NCBI GenBank assembly: GCA_020633465.1
Contig: JACKDN010000021.1
Coordinates: 1 to 64,000 of the forward strand
DNA: 64,000 nt
DNA from: Myxococcales bacterium
GTDB taxonomy: Bacteria > Myxococcota_A > Bradymonadia > UBA7976 > UBA1532
Reading direction: 5' to 3'
Within the stretch, counting starts at the first letter, position 1. Every line of letters starts with the position of its first letter. Under the pieces are notes generated by a model. That model was not told where the DNA came from and made no database searches. It worked only from the letters and a program-made list of their open reading frames with translations. Made by a program: the position numbers and the translations under genes. Positions 31,378-38,546 of this stretch are shown one piece after another.

Positions 31378-31389
31378 GGCAGGTAGGCT
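31360..31389 (+). promoter_or_regulatory. Predicted leaderless promoter of the signal-peptidase-like gene
   Basis: TTGCCC (31360-31365), 18 bases, TAGGCT (31384-31389). The GTG start is at 31396, the expected first transcribed base. It overlaps the divergent promoter at 31349-31377. Confidence 0.5.
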
Positions 31390-31395
31390 GGCCGG

Positions 31396-32352
31396 GTGGA
31401 GGGCTTCCGAACACCGGTCCAGGCGTCGCCGCGGCGTCTGAGCGTCGCGCTGCTGCTGACCTCGCTGATGCCGGGCCTGGGCCACGTCTACTGCGGCCGC
31501 GCGCGCACCGGGCTGGGCATCTGGGCCGCCGTGCTGGGGGTGTTCCTCGCGGTCGCGCTGGCCTGGGCGCGCTGGCTGTTCGTGCCGGTGCTGCCGATCG
31601 TGGTGCTGGTGGCCGCCTGGACGGCGCTGCAGCTGGCGCTGGCGATCGACCTGCGGCGCATCGTGCGCGCCGACGGCGCGGACTATCGGCTGCGCCCCCT
31701 GAACCACGGGCTGACCTACCTGGCCGTCTTCCTCGGCCTGGGCGTGCTGCCGGTGGGCGGGGCGCTGGTCTACCTGAGCGTCGCCCGCGTGGCCTCGGTC
31801 GAGGTGAGCGGCTTCGCGATGTTCCCGCGGCTGCTGCCGGGTGATCGCGTGCTGGTCGATCGCCGGGCCTTCGTCGACGCGCCGCCGCGCGCCGGCGAGC
31901 TGGTGGTGGTGGCCTGGGGCGATCGGCCGGCGCCGGGCGTCGGGCGGGTGATCGCCACCGGCGGCAACACCGTGCACCTGCGCGACGGCCGCCCGGTGAT
32001 CGACGGCGGGCCCCTCGAGCGCACCGCGATCGAGCAGATGCGGGTGGCCCGCTTCGGCCCGGCCGACGCCGAGCGCCTGGCCGCCCTCGACGGCTACCTC
32101 GAGCGCCTCGGCGAGCGGGCCTACGTCGTCACCTACGCGCGGCAGCGGCCGCTGCTGGAGGATCCGCCCCCGGTGGTGCTGCGCGACGACGAGATCTTCG
32201 TGCTCGGCGACAACCGCGACGCCGCCCTCGAGGCGCGGGCCTTCGGGCGCGTGTCGCTCGACCGCGTGCTGGGGCGCCCGCGCTACGTCTGGGCGTCCTT
32301 CGACGTCGAGGATCACGCGCGCGCGGGCCGGGTGGGTCTGGCGGTGCGCTGA
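31396..32352 (+). CDS. Signal peptidase I homologue lacking the Ser-Lys dyad
   Basis: The 318-residue protein has an N-terminal membrane domain of three or four helices beginning MPGLGHVYCGRARTGLG, then a signal-peptidase-I-like periplasmic fold. Box B reads SGFAMFPRLLPGD (138-150), where the nucleophile serine before Met is Ala141. The box D lysine before RV(V/I) is Gly183 (GVGRVIATGG). Box E GDNRD (271-275) and the closing W-x-SF strand are intact. As read it should not cleave signal peptides by the known mechanism. It may be a binding or scaffold pseudo-enzyme. GTG 31396 has no room for a ribosome-binding site if the promoter call is right. Confidence 0.85.
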   Translation: MEGFRTPVQASPRRLSVALLLTSLMPGLGHVYCGRARTGLGIWAAVLGVFLAVALAWARWLFVPVLPIVVLVAAWTALQLALAIDLRRIVRADGADYRLRPLNHGLTYLAVFLGLGVLPVGGALVYLSVARVASVEVSGFAMFPRLLPGDRVLVDRRAFVDAPPRAGELVVVAWGDRPAPGVGRVIATGGNTVHLRDGRPVIDGGPLERTAIEQMRVARFGPADAERLAALDGYLERLGERAYVVTYARQRPLLEDPPPVVLRDDEIFVLGDNRDAALEARAFGRVSLDRVLGRPRYVWASFDVEDHARAGRVGLAVR

Positions 32353-32363
32353 CACCGTGGTCG

Positions 32364-32392
32364 TTGACACTGGCGCCCGCGCGACATAAACC
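32364..32392 (+). promoter_or_regulatory. Predicted promoter of the hybrid histidine kinase gene
   Basis: A perfect TTGACA (32364-32369) is followed after 17 bases by TAAACC (32387-32392); ATAAAC at 16 bases is an alternative. The leader to ATG 32485 would be about 86 bases. Confidence 0.55.
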
Positions 32393-32484
32393 CGCGGGTG
32401 ACCCCGCGGCGCCGGGTACGGTGGGGACCGCGCGCCGGCTCGCCGCGGAGCGGACGGCGATTGAGCGGACAGCGGGCGGTGTTC

Positions 32485-35400
32485 ATGGCGGAGCGGATGG
32501 GCCGGGTCCTCGTCGTCGACGACAGCGAGGACGACCAGATCCAGATTCGGCGCCTGCTGCGCGACGAGTTCCAGCTCATCTACGCCTACACCGGCGCCGA
32601 GGCGCTCGAGCGCCTCGAGCACGATCGCGACACCTTCGACGCGCTGATCACCGACCAGAAGATGCCCCGCATGTCGGGCGCCTCGCTGATCGCGCGGTTG
32701 AAGGAGGAGCCGCAGCTCGCGGGCCTGCGCTGCGTCCTGCTGTCGGGCAAGACCGACGACACGCAGCTGGTGGAGATCCTGGCCAGCGGTCAGGTCTACC
32801 ACTACTTCGAGAAGAACAAGACGCTGCTCACCCCCGAGGGGCAGAACGATCTGCTGCTCGCCGTGCGCAACGCGGTGCAGGCCAGCCGCCTCGAGCGCGA
32901 GCGCGAGCGCCTGACGCAGCGGCTGCGCGCGCAGAACGAGGCGCTCACCGGGCAGTACCGCCTGCTGCGCACCCTGGTGAACGTCAAGGATCCCGCCGTG
33001 GCCGTGCGCCTGGTGGTGCAGAGCCTCGCCCAGCGCCTGCCCTGCCGGGCGGCGGTGGGCCTCGTCGATCTGCAGCCCAGCCACGGTGTGTTCGGTCACT
33101 TCGCCGTGCGCGGCGACGCGGCGCTGCTGGGGCAGGGCGATCTGCACGCCTGGTGCGACACGGTGGCCGCCGCCTACGCCGATCTGTCCGGGCGGCCGCG
33201 CCCGCACCGCGGTGTGTTCAGCCACACGCCCGAGGCGCTGCCCGTCGAGGGCCCCAGCGGCCCCGCGCCGCACGACGACGCGCCGATGATGCCCGTCTTC
33301 GTCAACCGCGACCTGCGCGGCGTGCTGATGCTGGTGCGCGAGCCGGGCCTGCTCGAGGTCGACGAGTCCGAGCTGTTCGGCATCTGGCGCGACCAGCTGC
33401 AGGACGCCTTGACCCGCATCGTGACGCAGATGCTCGACGAGCACCGGCGCATCGAGCTGATGGTCGAGACGATGACCGAGGGCGTCGTCCTGACCGACGA
33501 GGAGGGCGCGGTCACGCTGATGAACCCGGCGGCCCGGCGCATGCTGGGCATCCAGGAGTTCGACCGCCCCGACTTCAGCGTCGTCGTCTCGGCGATGGGC
33601 CTCGCCAGCCTCGACGTGCTGCGCCAGCTCGGCGTCGGCGACACCAAGATCGCCTGGCGCGAGATCCGCCTCGGCGAGGCCTGGTTCCAGGTGCTGTTCT
33701 CGCACGTGCGCGATCACTCGGGATCGTCGGTGGGCATCCTGACGGTCATGCGCGACGTGACCGAGCAGAAGCAGGCCGAGAACCGGCGCGAGGAGTTCGT
33801 GCACATCATCGGGCACGAGCTGCGCAGCCCGCTGACCAGCATCGGCGGCGTGATGGATCTGCTGTCGAAGCAGGTGCTGGGCGAGCTCAACGCCCGGCAG
33901 CGCGAGTACGTCGACATGGCGAAGGACTCGTGCGTCAAGATCAACCACATCCTCAACGACCTGCTCGACCTCGCGAAGTTCGAGAAGGGCAAGATGCCGC
34001 TCGCGCTGACGCCGGTGAACCTCGAGCAGGTGGTCGGCGACTCGGTGCGGCGCTTCGAGCCGGTGGCGCTCGAGAAGGGCGTCGACCTGCGCTTCGAGTG
34101 CCTGCTCGAGGGGCTGTACTGCCAGGCGGATCCCGATCGCCTGGGGCAGGTGATGAACAACCTGCTGTCGAACGCCTTCAAGTTCACCCCGGCCGAGGGG
34201 CTGGTGCGGGTCTCGGTGTTCAACACCTTCACCGCGCCCGAGCTGTACCTCGTCGCCGTGCACAACACCGGCGAGGAGATCGACGACCGCGATCTCGACC
34301 GCATCTTCGACAAGTACGAGCAGGCGGCGCTGCACGACCGGCGGTCGATCGGCGGCACCGGCCTCGGGCTGTCGATCTGCCGCAACATCATCCGCGGGCA
34401 CGGCGGTGAGATCTGGGTCGAGAGCGGGCGCGGGGAGGGCACCACCTTCGTCTTCAGCCTGCCCTCGGCGCCGGTGCCCGGCGTCGAGCGCGAGTCGCTG
34501 GGCGAGGCGCCCTCGGGGCCGGCGAAGACGGACGGTCAGCCCCTGCTGGTGGTCTGCCCCGACGAGCCCGAGGGCCTCGCGCTGAAGGCGCTGCTGTTGG
34601 CCATGGACTTCGCGGTCCGCGTGGTGCGGCCGGACGGCGCGCTGGTGCAGCGCGAGGTGCTCGGCCACGCGCCGGCGCTGGCGGTGTACCTGGACGTCGA
34701 GGGCCACCCGGATCCCGCGGTGCTGGCCGAGCTCGCGAGCCACAACGATCTGCCGGTGGTGGGCATGTTGCCGACGGGCAGCCCGGCGCCGCCCGCGGTC
34801 GACCTGGTGATCGAGGTGCCGCCCGATCCCATCGTGCTGGCCAGCATGCTCAACGTCGTGCTGGCCCGGCAGCGGCAGCGGCGGCGCATGCGCGTGCTGG
34901 TGGTCGACCGGGACGCGGGCTGGGCCGCCTGGGCGGCCGAGCACCTCGACACGGCGGGCTATCTGCCCTACAGCGCCGGCTCGGCGGCCCAGGCGCTGCA
35001 GCGCATCGAGACGCTGCTGCCCGATCTGGTGATCCTCGACCTGGGCCTCGAGGGGGTCGAGCCGGTGCTCGGGCGCGTGCGCGGCGACGCCGGCACCGAG
35101 GTGCCGGCGCTCTTCACGCACGCCGACGAGGCGGGCCCCATGGCGGCGCTCGCCGGGGGGCAGCGCCTCGACGCGCTCGACGATCCGCGCGCCCTGCTGG
35201 TGCGCGTGCGCACGCGCCTGGCCGAGGATCGGCGGCGCGGCATCGACACGCTGATCGTGCTGCCCGGCGCGCGCGAGCTGCAGCGCGAGGTGCACGGCCG
35301 CATGCGCGATCGCGAGGCCTACGCCTACTGCGCCATCGACATCCAGGGGCTGCGCGACGCCGTCGAGCGCTACGGCTTCATGTGGGGCCACGGCACGATG

Positions 35401-35727
35401 GCCCACGTGGCCGAGCTGGTGCACAACGTCCTGCGCGAACACGCGGACGAGCGCGCGTTCCTGGGCCACCAGCGCGACGACGACTTCGTCTTCCTCGTGG
35501 CGCCCGAGCACTGCGAGACGGTGTGCAACGAGATCACCCGGGCCTTCGACCGCCTGGCGCCGGCCATCGCCGCCGGGCAGCGCGAGGATCCGGTGCCGCT
35601 GAGCCTCGCGCTGACGGCCATCGTCGACGGCAACGGCCGCTTCGACCGCTTCGCGGCGCTGCAGGCCGACCTGAGCAGGGCGCGCACGCGCGACACCGGC
35701 GAGGTGCTGCTGATCGTCCGCTACTGA
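32485..35727 (+). CDS. Hybrid sensor histidine kinase with receiver domains and degenerate GGDEF-like end
   Basis: This 1080-residue soluble signalling protein starts with a receiver domain (VVDDSEDD, phospho-acceptor Asp57 in ITDQKMPRMSG). A coiled linker, a GAF-like region and a PAS domain (about 325-435) follow. The histidine kinase core has the phospho-acceptor His444 (GHELRSPLTS), N box NNLLSNAFKF and G box GGTGLGLS. After it come a weak receiver-like segment (about 690-795), a second receiver (from about 802, MRVLVVDRDAGW) and a C-terminal GGDEF-like domain. The GGDEF signature reads RDDDF (about 997-1001), so diguanylate cyclase activity is unlikely. No membrane helix is present. A PilZ gene lies downstream. 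ATG 32497 is an alternative start. Confidence 0.92.
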   Translation: MAERMGRVLVVDDSEDDQIQIRRLLRDEFQLIYAYTGAEALERLEHDRDTFDALITDQKMPRMSGASLIARLKEEPQLAGLRCVLLSGKTDDTQLVEILASGQVYHYFEKNKTLLTPEGQNDLLLAVRNAVQASRLERERERLTQRLRAQNEALTGQYRLLRTLVNVKDPAVAVRLVVQSLAQRLPCRAAVGLVDLQPSHGVFGHFAVRGDAALLGQGDLHAWCDTVAAAYADLSGRPRPHRGVFSHTPEALPVEGPSGPAPHDDAPMMPVFVNRDLRGVLMLVREPGLLEVDESELFGIWRDQLQDALTRIVTQMLDEHRRIELMVETMTEGVVLTDEEGAVTLMNPAARRMLGIQEFDRPDFSVVVSAMGLASLDVLRQLGVGDTKIAWREIRLGEAWFQVLFSHVRDHSGSSVGILTVMRDVTEQKQAENRREEFVHIIGHELRSPLTSIGGVMDLLSKQVLGELNARQREYVDMAKDSCVKINHILNDLLDLAKFEKGKMPLALTPVNLEQVVGDSVRRFEPVALEKGVDLRFECLLEGLYCQADPDRLGQVMNNLLSNAFKFTPAEGLVRVSVFNTFTAPELYLVAVHNTGEEIDDRDLDRIFDKYEQAALHDRRSIGGTGLGLSICRNIIRGHGGEIWVESGRGEGTTFVFSLPSAPVPGVERESLGEAPSGPAKTDGQPLLVVCPDEPEGLALKALLLAMDFAVRVVRPDGALVQREVLGHAPALAVYLDVEGHPDPAVLAELASHNDLPVVGMLPTGSPAPPAVDLVIEVPPDPIVLASMLNVVLARQRQRRRMRVLVVDRDAGWAAWAAEHLDTAGYLPYSAGSAAQALQRIETLLPDLVILDLGLEGVEPVLGRVRGDAGTEVPALFTHADEAGPMAALAGGQRLDALDDPRALLVRVRTRLAEDRRRGIDTLIVLPGARELQREVHGRMRDREAYAYCAIDIQGLRDAVERYGFMWGHGTMAHVAELVHNVLREHADERAFLGHQRDDDFVFLVAPEHCETVCNEITRAFDRLAPAIAAGQREDPVPLSLALTAIVDGNGRFDRFAALQADLSRARTRDTGEVLLIVRY

Positions 35728-35735
35728 CGTCGGCG

Positions 35736-35791
35736 CACATGTAGGTCAAAAGACCGTTGCGCGCACGATCTCGTTCATGTACCTACATGTG
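35736..35791 (+). promoter_or_regulatory. Operator-like inverted repeat over the PilZ gene promoter
   Basis: CACATGTAGGT (35736-35746) and its exact reverse complement ACCTACATGTG (35781-35791) are 34 bases apart. A promoter, TTGCGC (35757-35762), 17 bases, TACCTA (35780-35785), sits so that the right arm covers the -10 box. A second small hairpin, GGTC-AAAA-GACC, lies at 35744-35755. This looks like a two-site operator for a repressor, or a leader hairpin. Confidence 0.6.
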
Positions 35792-35823
35792 GTAGCCCAA
35801 ACGGGCCGACCACGGGGGGACAC

Positions 35824-36165
35824 ATGAACGAGCGTCGTGAAGCGTTGCGCGTGCCGGTGAAGCTGTTCGTGGATCACATCCTCAGCGAAGAGCAGCACTG
35901 CCTGTGCGTGACCGAGGATCTCGGCTTCGACGGCCTGCGGCTGACCGGCACGCCGGGCCGCGGCTGGGGCGCGCCGCGCCACGTGTGGCTGCAGTTCCGC
36001 CTGCCCGACGGCGACGCCGGCCTCATCCGCGCCCTGGGCGAGCTCCGCTACGAAGGGGAGGGGGACGGCGGCGAGCGTGTGCGCGGCTACCGCTTCAAGT
36101 ACCTCGCGCCCCGCTACCGCCGCCGCTACGACGCCTACCTCGCTCGCTCGCTCGGCGCCGCCTGA
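35824..36165 (+). CDS. PilZ domain protein
   Basis: This 113-residue protein is a single PilZ domain, a family that binds cyclic di-GMP. It has the N-terminal ERREALRVP (RxxxR) motif and DLGFDGLRL in place of the usual D/NxSxxG, so the Ser is a Gly here. ATG 35824 follows GGGGGGA. It lies between an unusual operator-like inverted repeat and a separately promoted HD gene. It could be an effector for the upstream hybrid kinase, but this is inferred from position only. Confidence 0.82.
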   Translation: MNERREALRVPVKLFVDHILSEEQHCLCVTEDLGFDGLRLTGTPGRGWGAPRHVWLQFRLPDGDAGLIRALGELRYEGEGDGGERVRGYRFKYLAPRYRRRYDAYLARSLGAA

Positions 36166-36202
36166 CGCGACGACGGCCGCGTCACCGCGGCCGCCCGGCG
36201 CG

Positions 36203-36231
36203 TTGTCCGCGCGTTTCCTTTCGGCTACCCT
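36203..36231 (+). promoter_or_regulatory. Predicted leaderless promoter of the HD-domain gene
   Basis: TTGTCC (36203-36208), 17 bases, TACCCT (36226-36231). The GTG/ATG start pair lies at 36238-36243, at the expected first transcribed base. Confidence 0.55.
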
Positions 36232-36237
36232 GCGCCC

Positions 36238-37539
36238 GTGATGGCCATCGTCCGCCTGCCTCCGATGCCCGCGCCGCTGCGCGCCCTCCGCCCGGCCTGG
36301 GTCGGCGCCGCCGCGCGCCTGCCCCACGGCGGCACCACCCTGCACCAGCCGCCGGTCCTGTGGGTCGAGGCCGACGCCGCCGCCTGCCGCGCGGCCTGGC
36401 CCGCCCTGCAGCCGGACGCCGCGCTGCCCGGGCACCTGAAGGCCGAGGGCGTGCGCGTGCGACCCCTCGACGGCCCGCTCGAGCCCGCGCTGCGCGCCCG
36501 CGCCGTGCCGGTCGACGCGATGGCCGTGGACGCCGAGGGGCGGCTGATCGATCCGCTCGACGGTCTGGCCGATCTGCGCGCCGGGCGCGTGCGCGTGCCC
36601 GACGCCGACGCCTTCGGCGCGCGGCCCGAGCTCTTCGTCGACGTGCCCGCCCTGGCCAGCGAGCTGGGGGTGCGCCTCGAGCCCGAGCTGGTCGAGATCC
36701 TGACCCACGACGCGGGGCAGGTGCTGCGCGCGGATCGTGACGCCCTGCGCGAGGGCCTCACGCGGCTGCTGGTGGGGCGTCGCCCCTCGGGCGCCCTGCA
36801 GCTGCTCGCCCGCACGGGCATCCTGCACTTCGCCCTGCCCGAGGTGGCGGCGCTGATCGACTTCCACAAGAGCAGCCGGTTCCACCACAAGGACGTCTGG
36901 GCGCACACCCGGCAGGTCGTGATGCAGGCCGTGCCGGTGCCGCGCATCCGGTGGGCGGCCCTGCTGCACGACGTGGCCAAGGTGCACACCCGCAGCTACG
37001 CGCCCGGGCGGAAGGTCCACTTCTTCCGCCACGACGAGCTCGGGGCCTACATGGTCGAGGGCATCGCCGCCCGGCTGCGCTTCCCGGCGCCCCTCGCCGA
37101 GCGCGTGCACGCCCTCGTCCTGCACCACCTGCGCGCCAACCTGTTCGACGGCAGCTGGTCGGACGCCGCCATCCGGCGCTTCGACCAGGAGATGGGGCCG
37201 CTGCTCGACGATCTGCTGGCGCTGTCGCGGGCGGACGTCACCAGCAAGCGCCCGGGCCGGCGACGCGAGGCGATGTACACGCTGCACCGCCTGAAGACCC
37301 GCATCCTCGAGGTGCGGGCGCTCGACGCCGCGCGGCGTCCGGTCGTGCCGAAGGGGCTCGGCACCGCCATCATCCGCGATCTCGGGGTCGCGCCCGGGCC
37401 CCGCGTGGGCGATCTGCGCCGCGTGTGCGAGCAGGCCGTGCGCGCCGGCGATCTGGGGGCCGATCCGGCGGTCGAGGCGTGCGTGGCCTACCTGCGGGCC
37501 CACCTCGCCGACCAGGGCGCGCTGCGCGACGCGGGCTGA
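36238..37539 (+). CDS. HD-domain protein derived from a CCA-adding-type nucleotidyltransferase
   Basis: The 433-residue protein follows the architecture of bacterial tRNA nucleotidyltransferases. An RNA-binding-type region after the head domain is recognisable: VPVDAMAVDAEGRLIDPLDGLADLRAGRVR, then a helical stretch like the poly-A polymerase neck. The head, however, lacks the GG-x-VRD and D-x-D catalytic motifs, so nucleotide transfer looks lost. The C-terminal half is an HD phosphohydrolase domain with HHKDVWAHT, LLHDVAKV (H244, D245) and FRHDELGA intact, so metal-dependent phosphatase or phosphodiesterase activity is plausible. GTG 36238 is directly followed by ATG. Confidence 0.82.
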   Translation: MMAIVRLPPMPAPLRALRPAWVGAAARLPHGGTTLHQPPVLWVEADAAACRAAWPALQPDAALPGHLKAEGVRVRPLDGPLEPALRARAVPVDAMAVDAEGRLIDPLDGLADLRAGRVRVPDADAFGARPELFVDVPALASELGVRLEPELVEILTHDAGQVLRADRDALREGLTRLLVGRRPSGALQLLARTGILHFALPEVAALIDFHKSSRFHHKDVWAHTRQVVMQAVPVPRIRWAALLHDVAKVHTRSYAPGRKVHFFRHDELGAYMVEGIAARLRFPAPLAERVHALVLHHLRANLFDGSWSDAAIRRFDQEMGPLLDDLLALSRADVTSKRPGRRREAMYTLHRLKTRILEVRALDAARRPVVPKGLGTAIIRDLGVAPGPRVGDLRRVCEQAVRAGDLGADPAVEACVAYLRAHLADQGALRDAG

Positions 37540-37604
37540 CCCCGCTTGAATGCGCCGAGACGGGCCCCCGTCGGCCGGGCGACTTTTTCTCGTTGGAGGT
37601 GACC

Positions 37605-38540
37605 ATGTTCCGGCTCGTACGCACGATGGTGTTGGCGATGGCGGTGGCGGTGCCCGCCGTCGCGTTGACCGGCGGTGAGTCGGCCTGGGCCGCCGACGCC
37701 AAGGACGCCGCGAAGAAGAAGCCCAAAGCCAAGAACAAGCGACAGCGGTGGCCGACTCAGCGCAAGGCCATCGAGCACGAGCTGCCCCCCCGGCGGGACG
37801 CCCAGCTGCAGGAGGGCGAGCGGCTGGCCTTCCGCGTGAAGATGTTCGGCGCCGACGCCGGCGAGGTCGTGCTGGCGGTGGGCCAGCGTACCGAGGTCAA
37901 GGGGCGCACCGTCCTGCCCCTGGCCGGCTTCGTGCGGGGCAGCGAGTTCCTCAACAAGTTCTACCCGGTCGACGACAAGATCGTCGTGCTGGTCGACGAG
38001 AAGACCTTCCTGCCGGTGAAGGCGGACTTCTACGCCCGCGAGAACGGCAAGGTGCTCGACTACCACACCACCTTCGACCACCGGGACAAGCTGATCGCGC
38101 AGGTGCGCAAGAAGAAGGGCGAGCTGCTCGAGCGCAACTTCACGCCCGAGCGGCCGGTGTACGAGACGGTCAACGCGGCCTACGGCGCGCGGCTGCTCGA
38201 CCTGAAGCCGGGCATGCGCTTCCAGTTCTACGCCTGGACCAACACCAAGGAGCGCCTCATCTCGGTGCACGTGACGCGCCTCGAGAAGGTGTGGACCGAG
38301 GCCACCGGGTGGCGCGAGGCCTTCCGCCTCGAGATGAGCGGCCTGGTCACCGGCGGCTTCGTGAACAGCGCGTCGCTGAAGGACGAGGTGCCCAAGAAGG
38401 GCATCATGTGGATCAGCGCCGACGACGAGCGCATCCCGCTGAAGGTGGTCATGCCCACCAAGCTGGGCGAGGCCGAGGGCATCCTGGTCCGGCGCTACGT
38501 CGAGAAGCTGGATCCCGCGGCGCTGGGCGCCAGCCAGTAG
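37605..38540 (+). CDS. DUF3108 exported protein
   Basis: This 311-residue protein has a signal peptide (MFRLVRTMVLAMAVAVPAVA...AWAAD) and a Lys-rich mature N-terminus. The DUF3108 beta-rich domain follows: GERLAFRVKMFGADAGEVVLAV, then repeated strands and a VVMPTKLGEAEGIL end. The family is periplasmic and of unknown function. ATG 37605 has a perfect GGAGGT six to nine bases upstream. It is the downstream neighbour of the HD gene and convergent with the Cys-rich lipoprotein gene (six bases apart). Confidence 0.85.
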   Translation: MFRLVRTMVLAMAVAVPAVALTGGESAWAADAKDAAKKKPKAKNKRQRWPTQRKAIEHELPPRRDAQLQEGERLAFRVKMFGADAGEVVLAVGQRTEVKGRTVLPLAGFVRGSEFLNKFYPVDDKIVVLVDEKTFLPVKADFYARENGKVLDYHTTFDHRDKLIAQVRKKKGELLERNFTPERPVYETVNAAYGARLLDLKPGMRFQFYAWTNTKERLISVHVTRLEKVWTEATGWREAFRLEMSGLVTGGFVNSASLKDEVPKKGIMWISADDERIPLKVVMPTKLGEAEGILVRRYVEKLDPAALGASQ

Positions 38541-38546
38541 GCGGGA

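Noticed and set aside
32398..32484. Leaderless GTG start at 32398 for the hybrid kinase
   Set aside because: It would add about 29 Arg-rich residues before a normal receiver-domain start. Position relative to the -10 box is suggestive, but ATG 32485 is the more economical choice.
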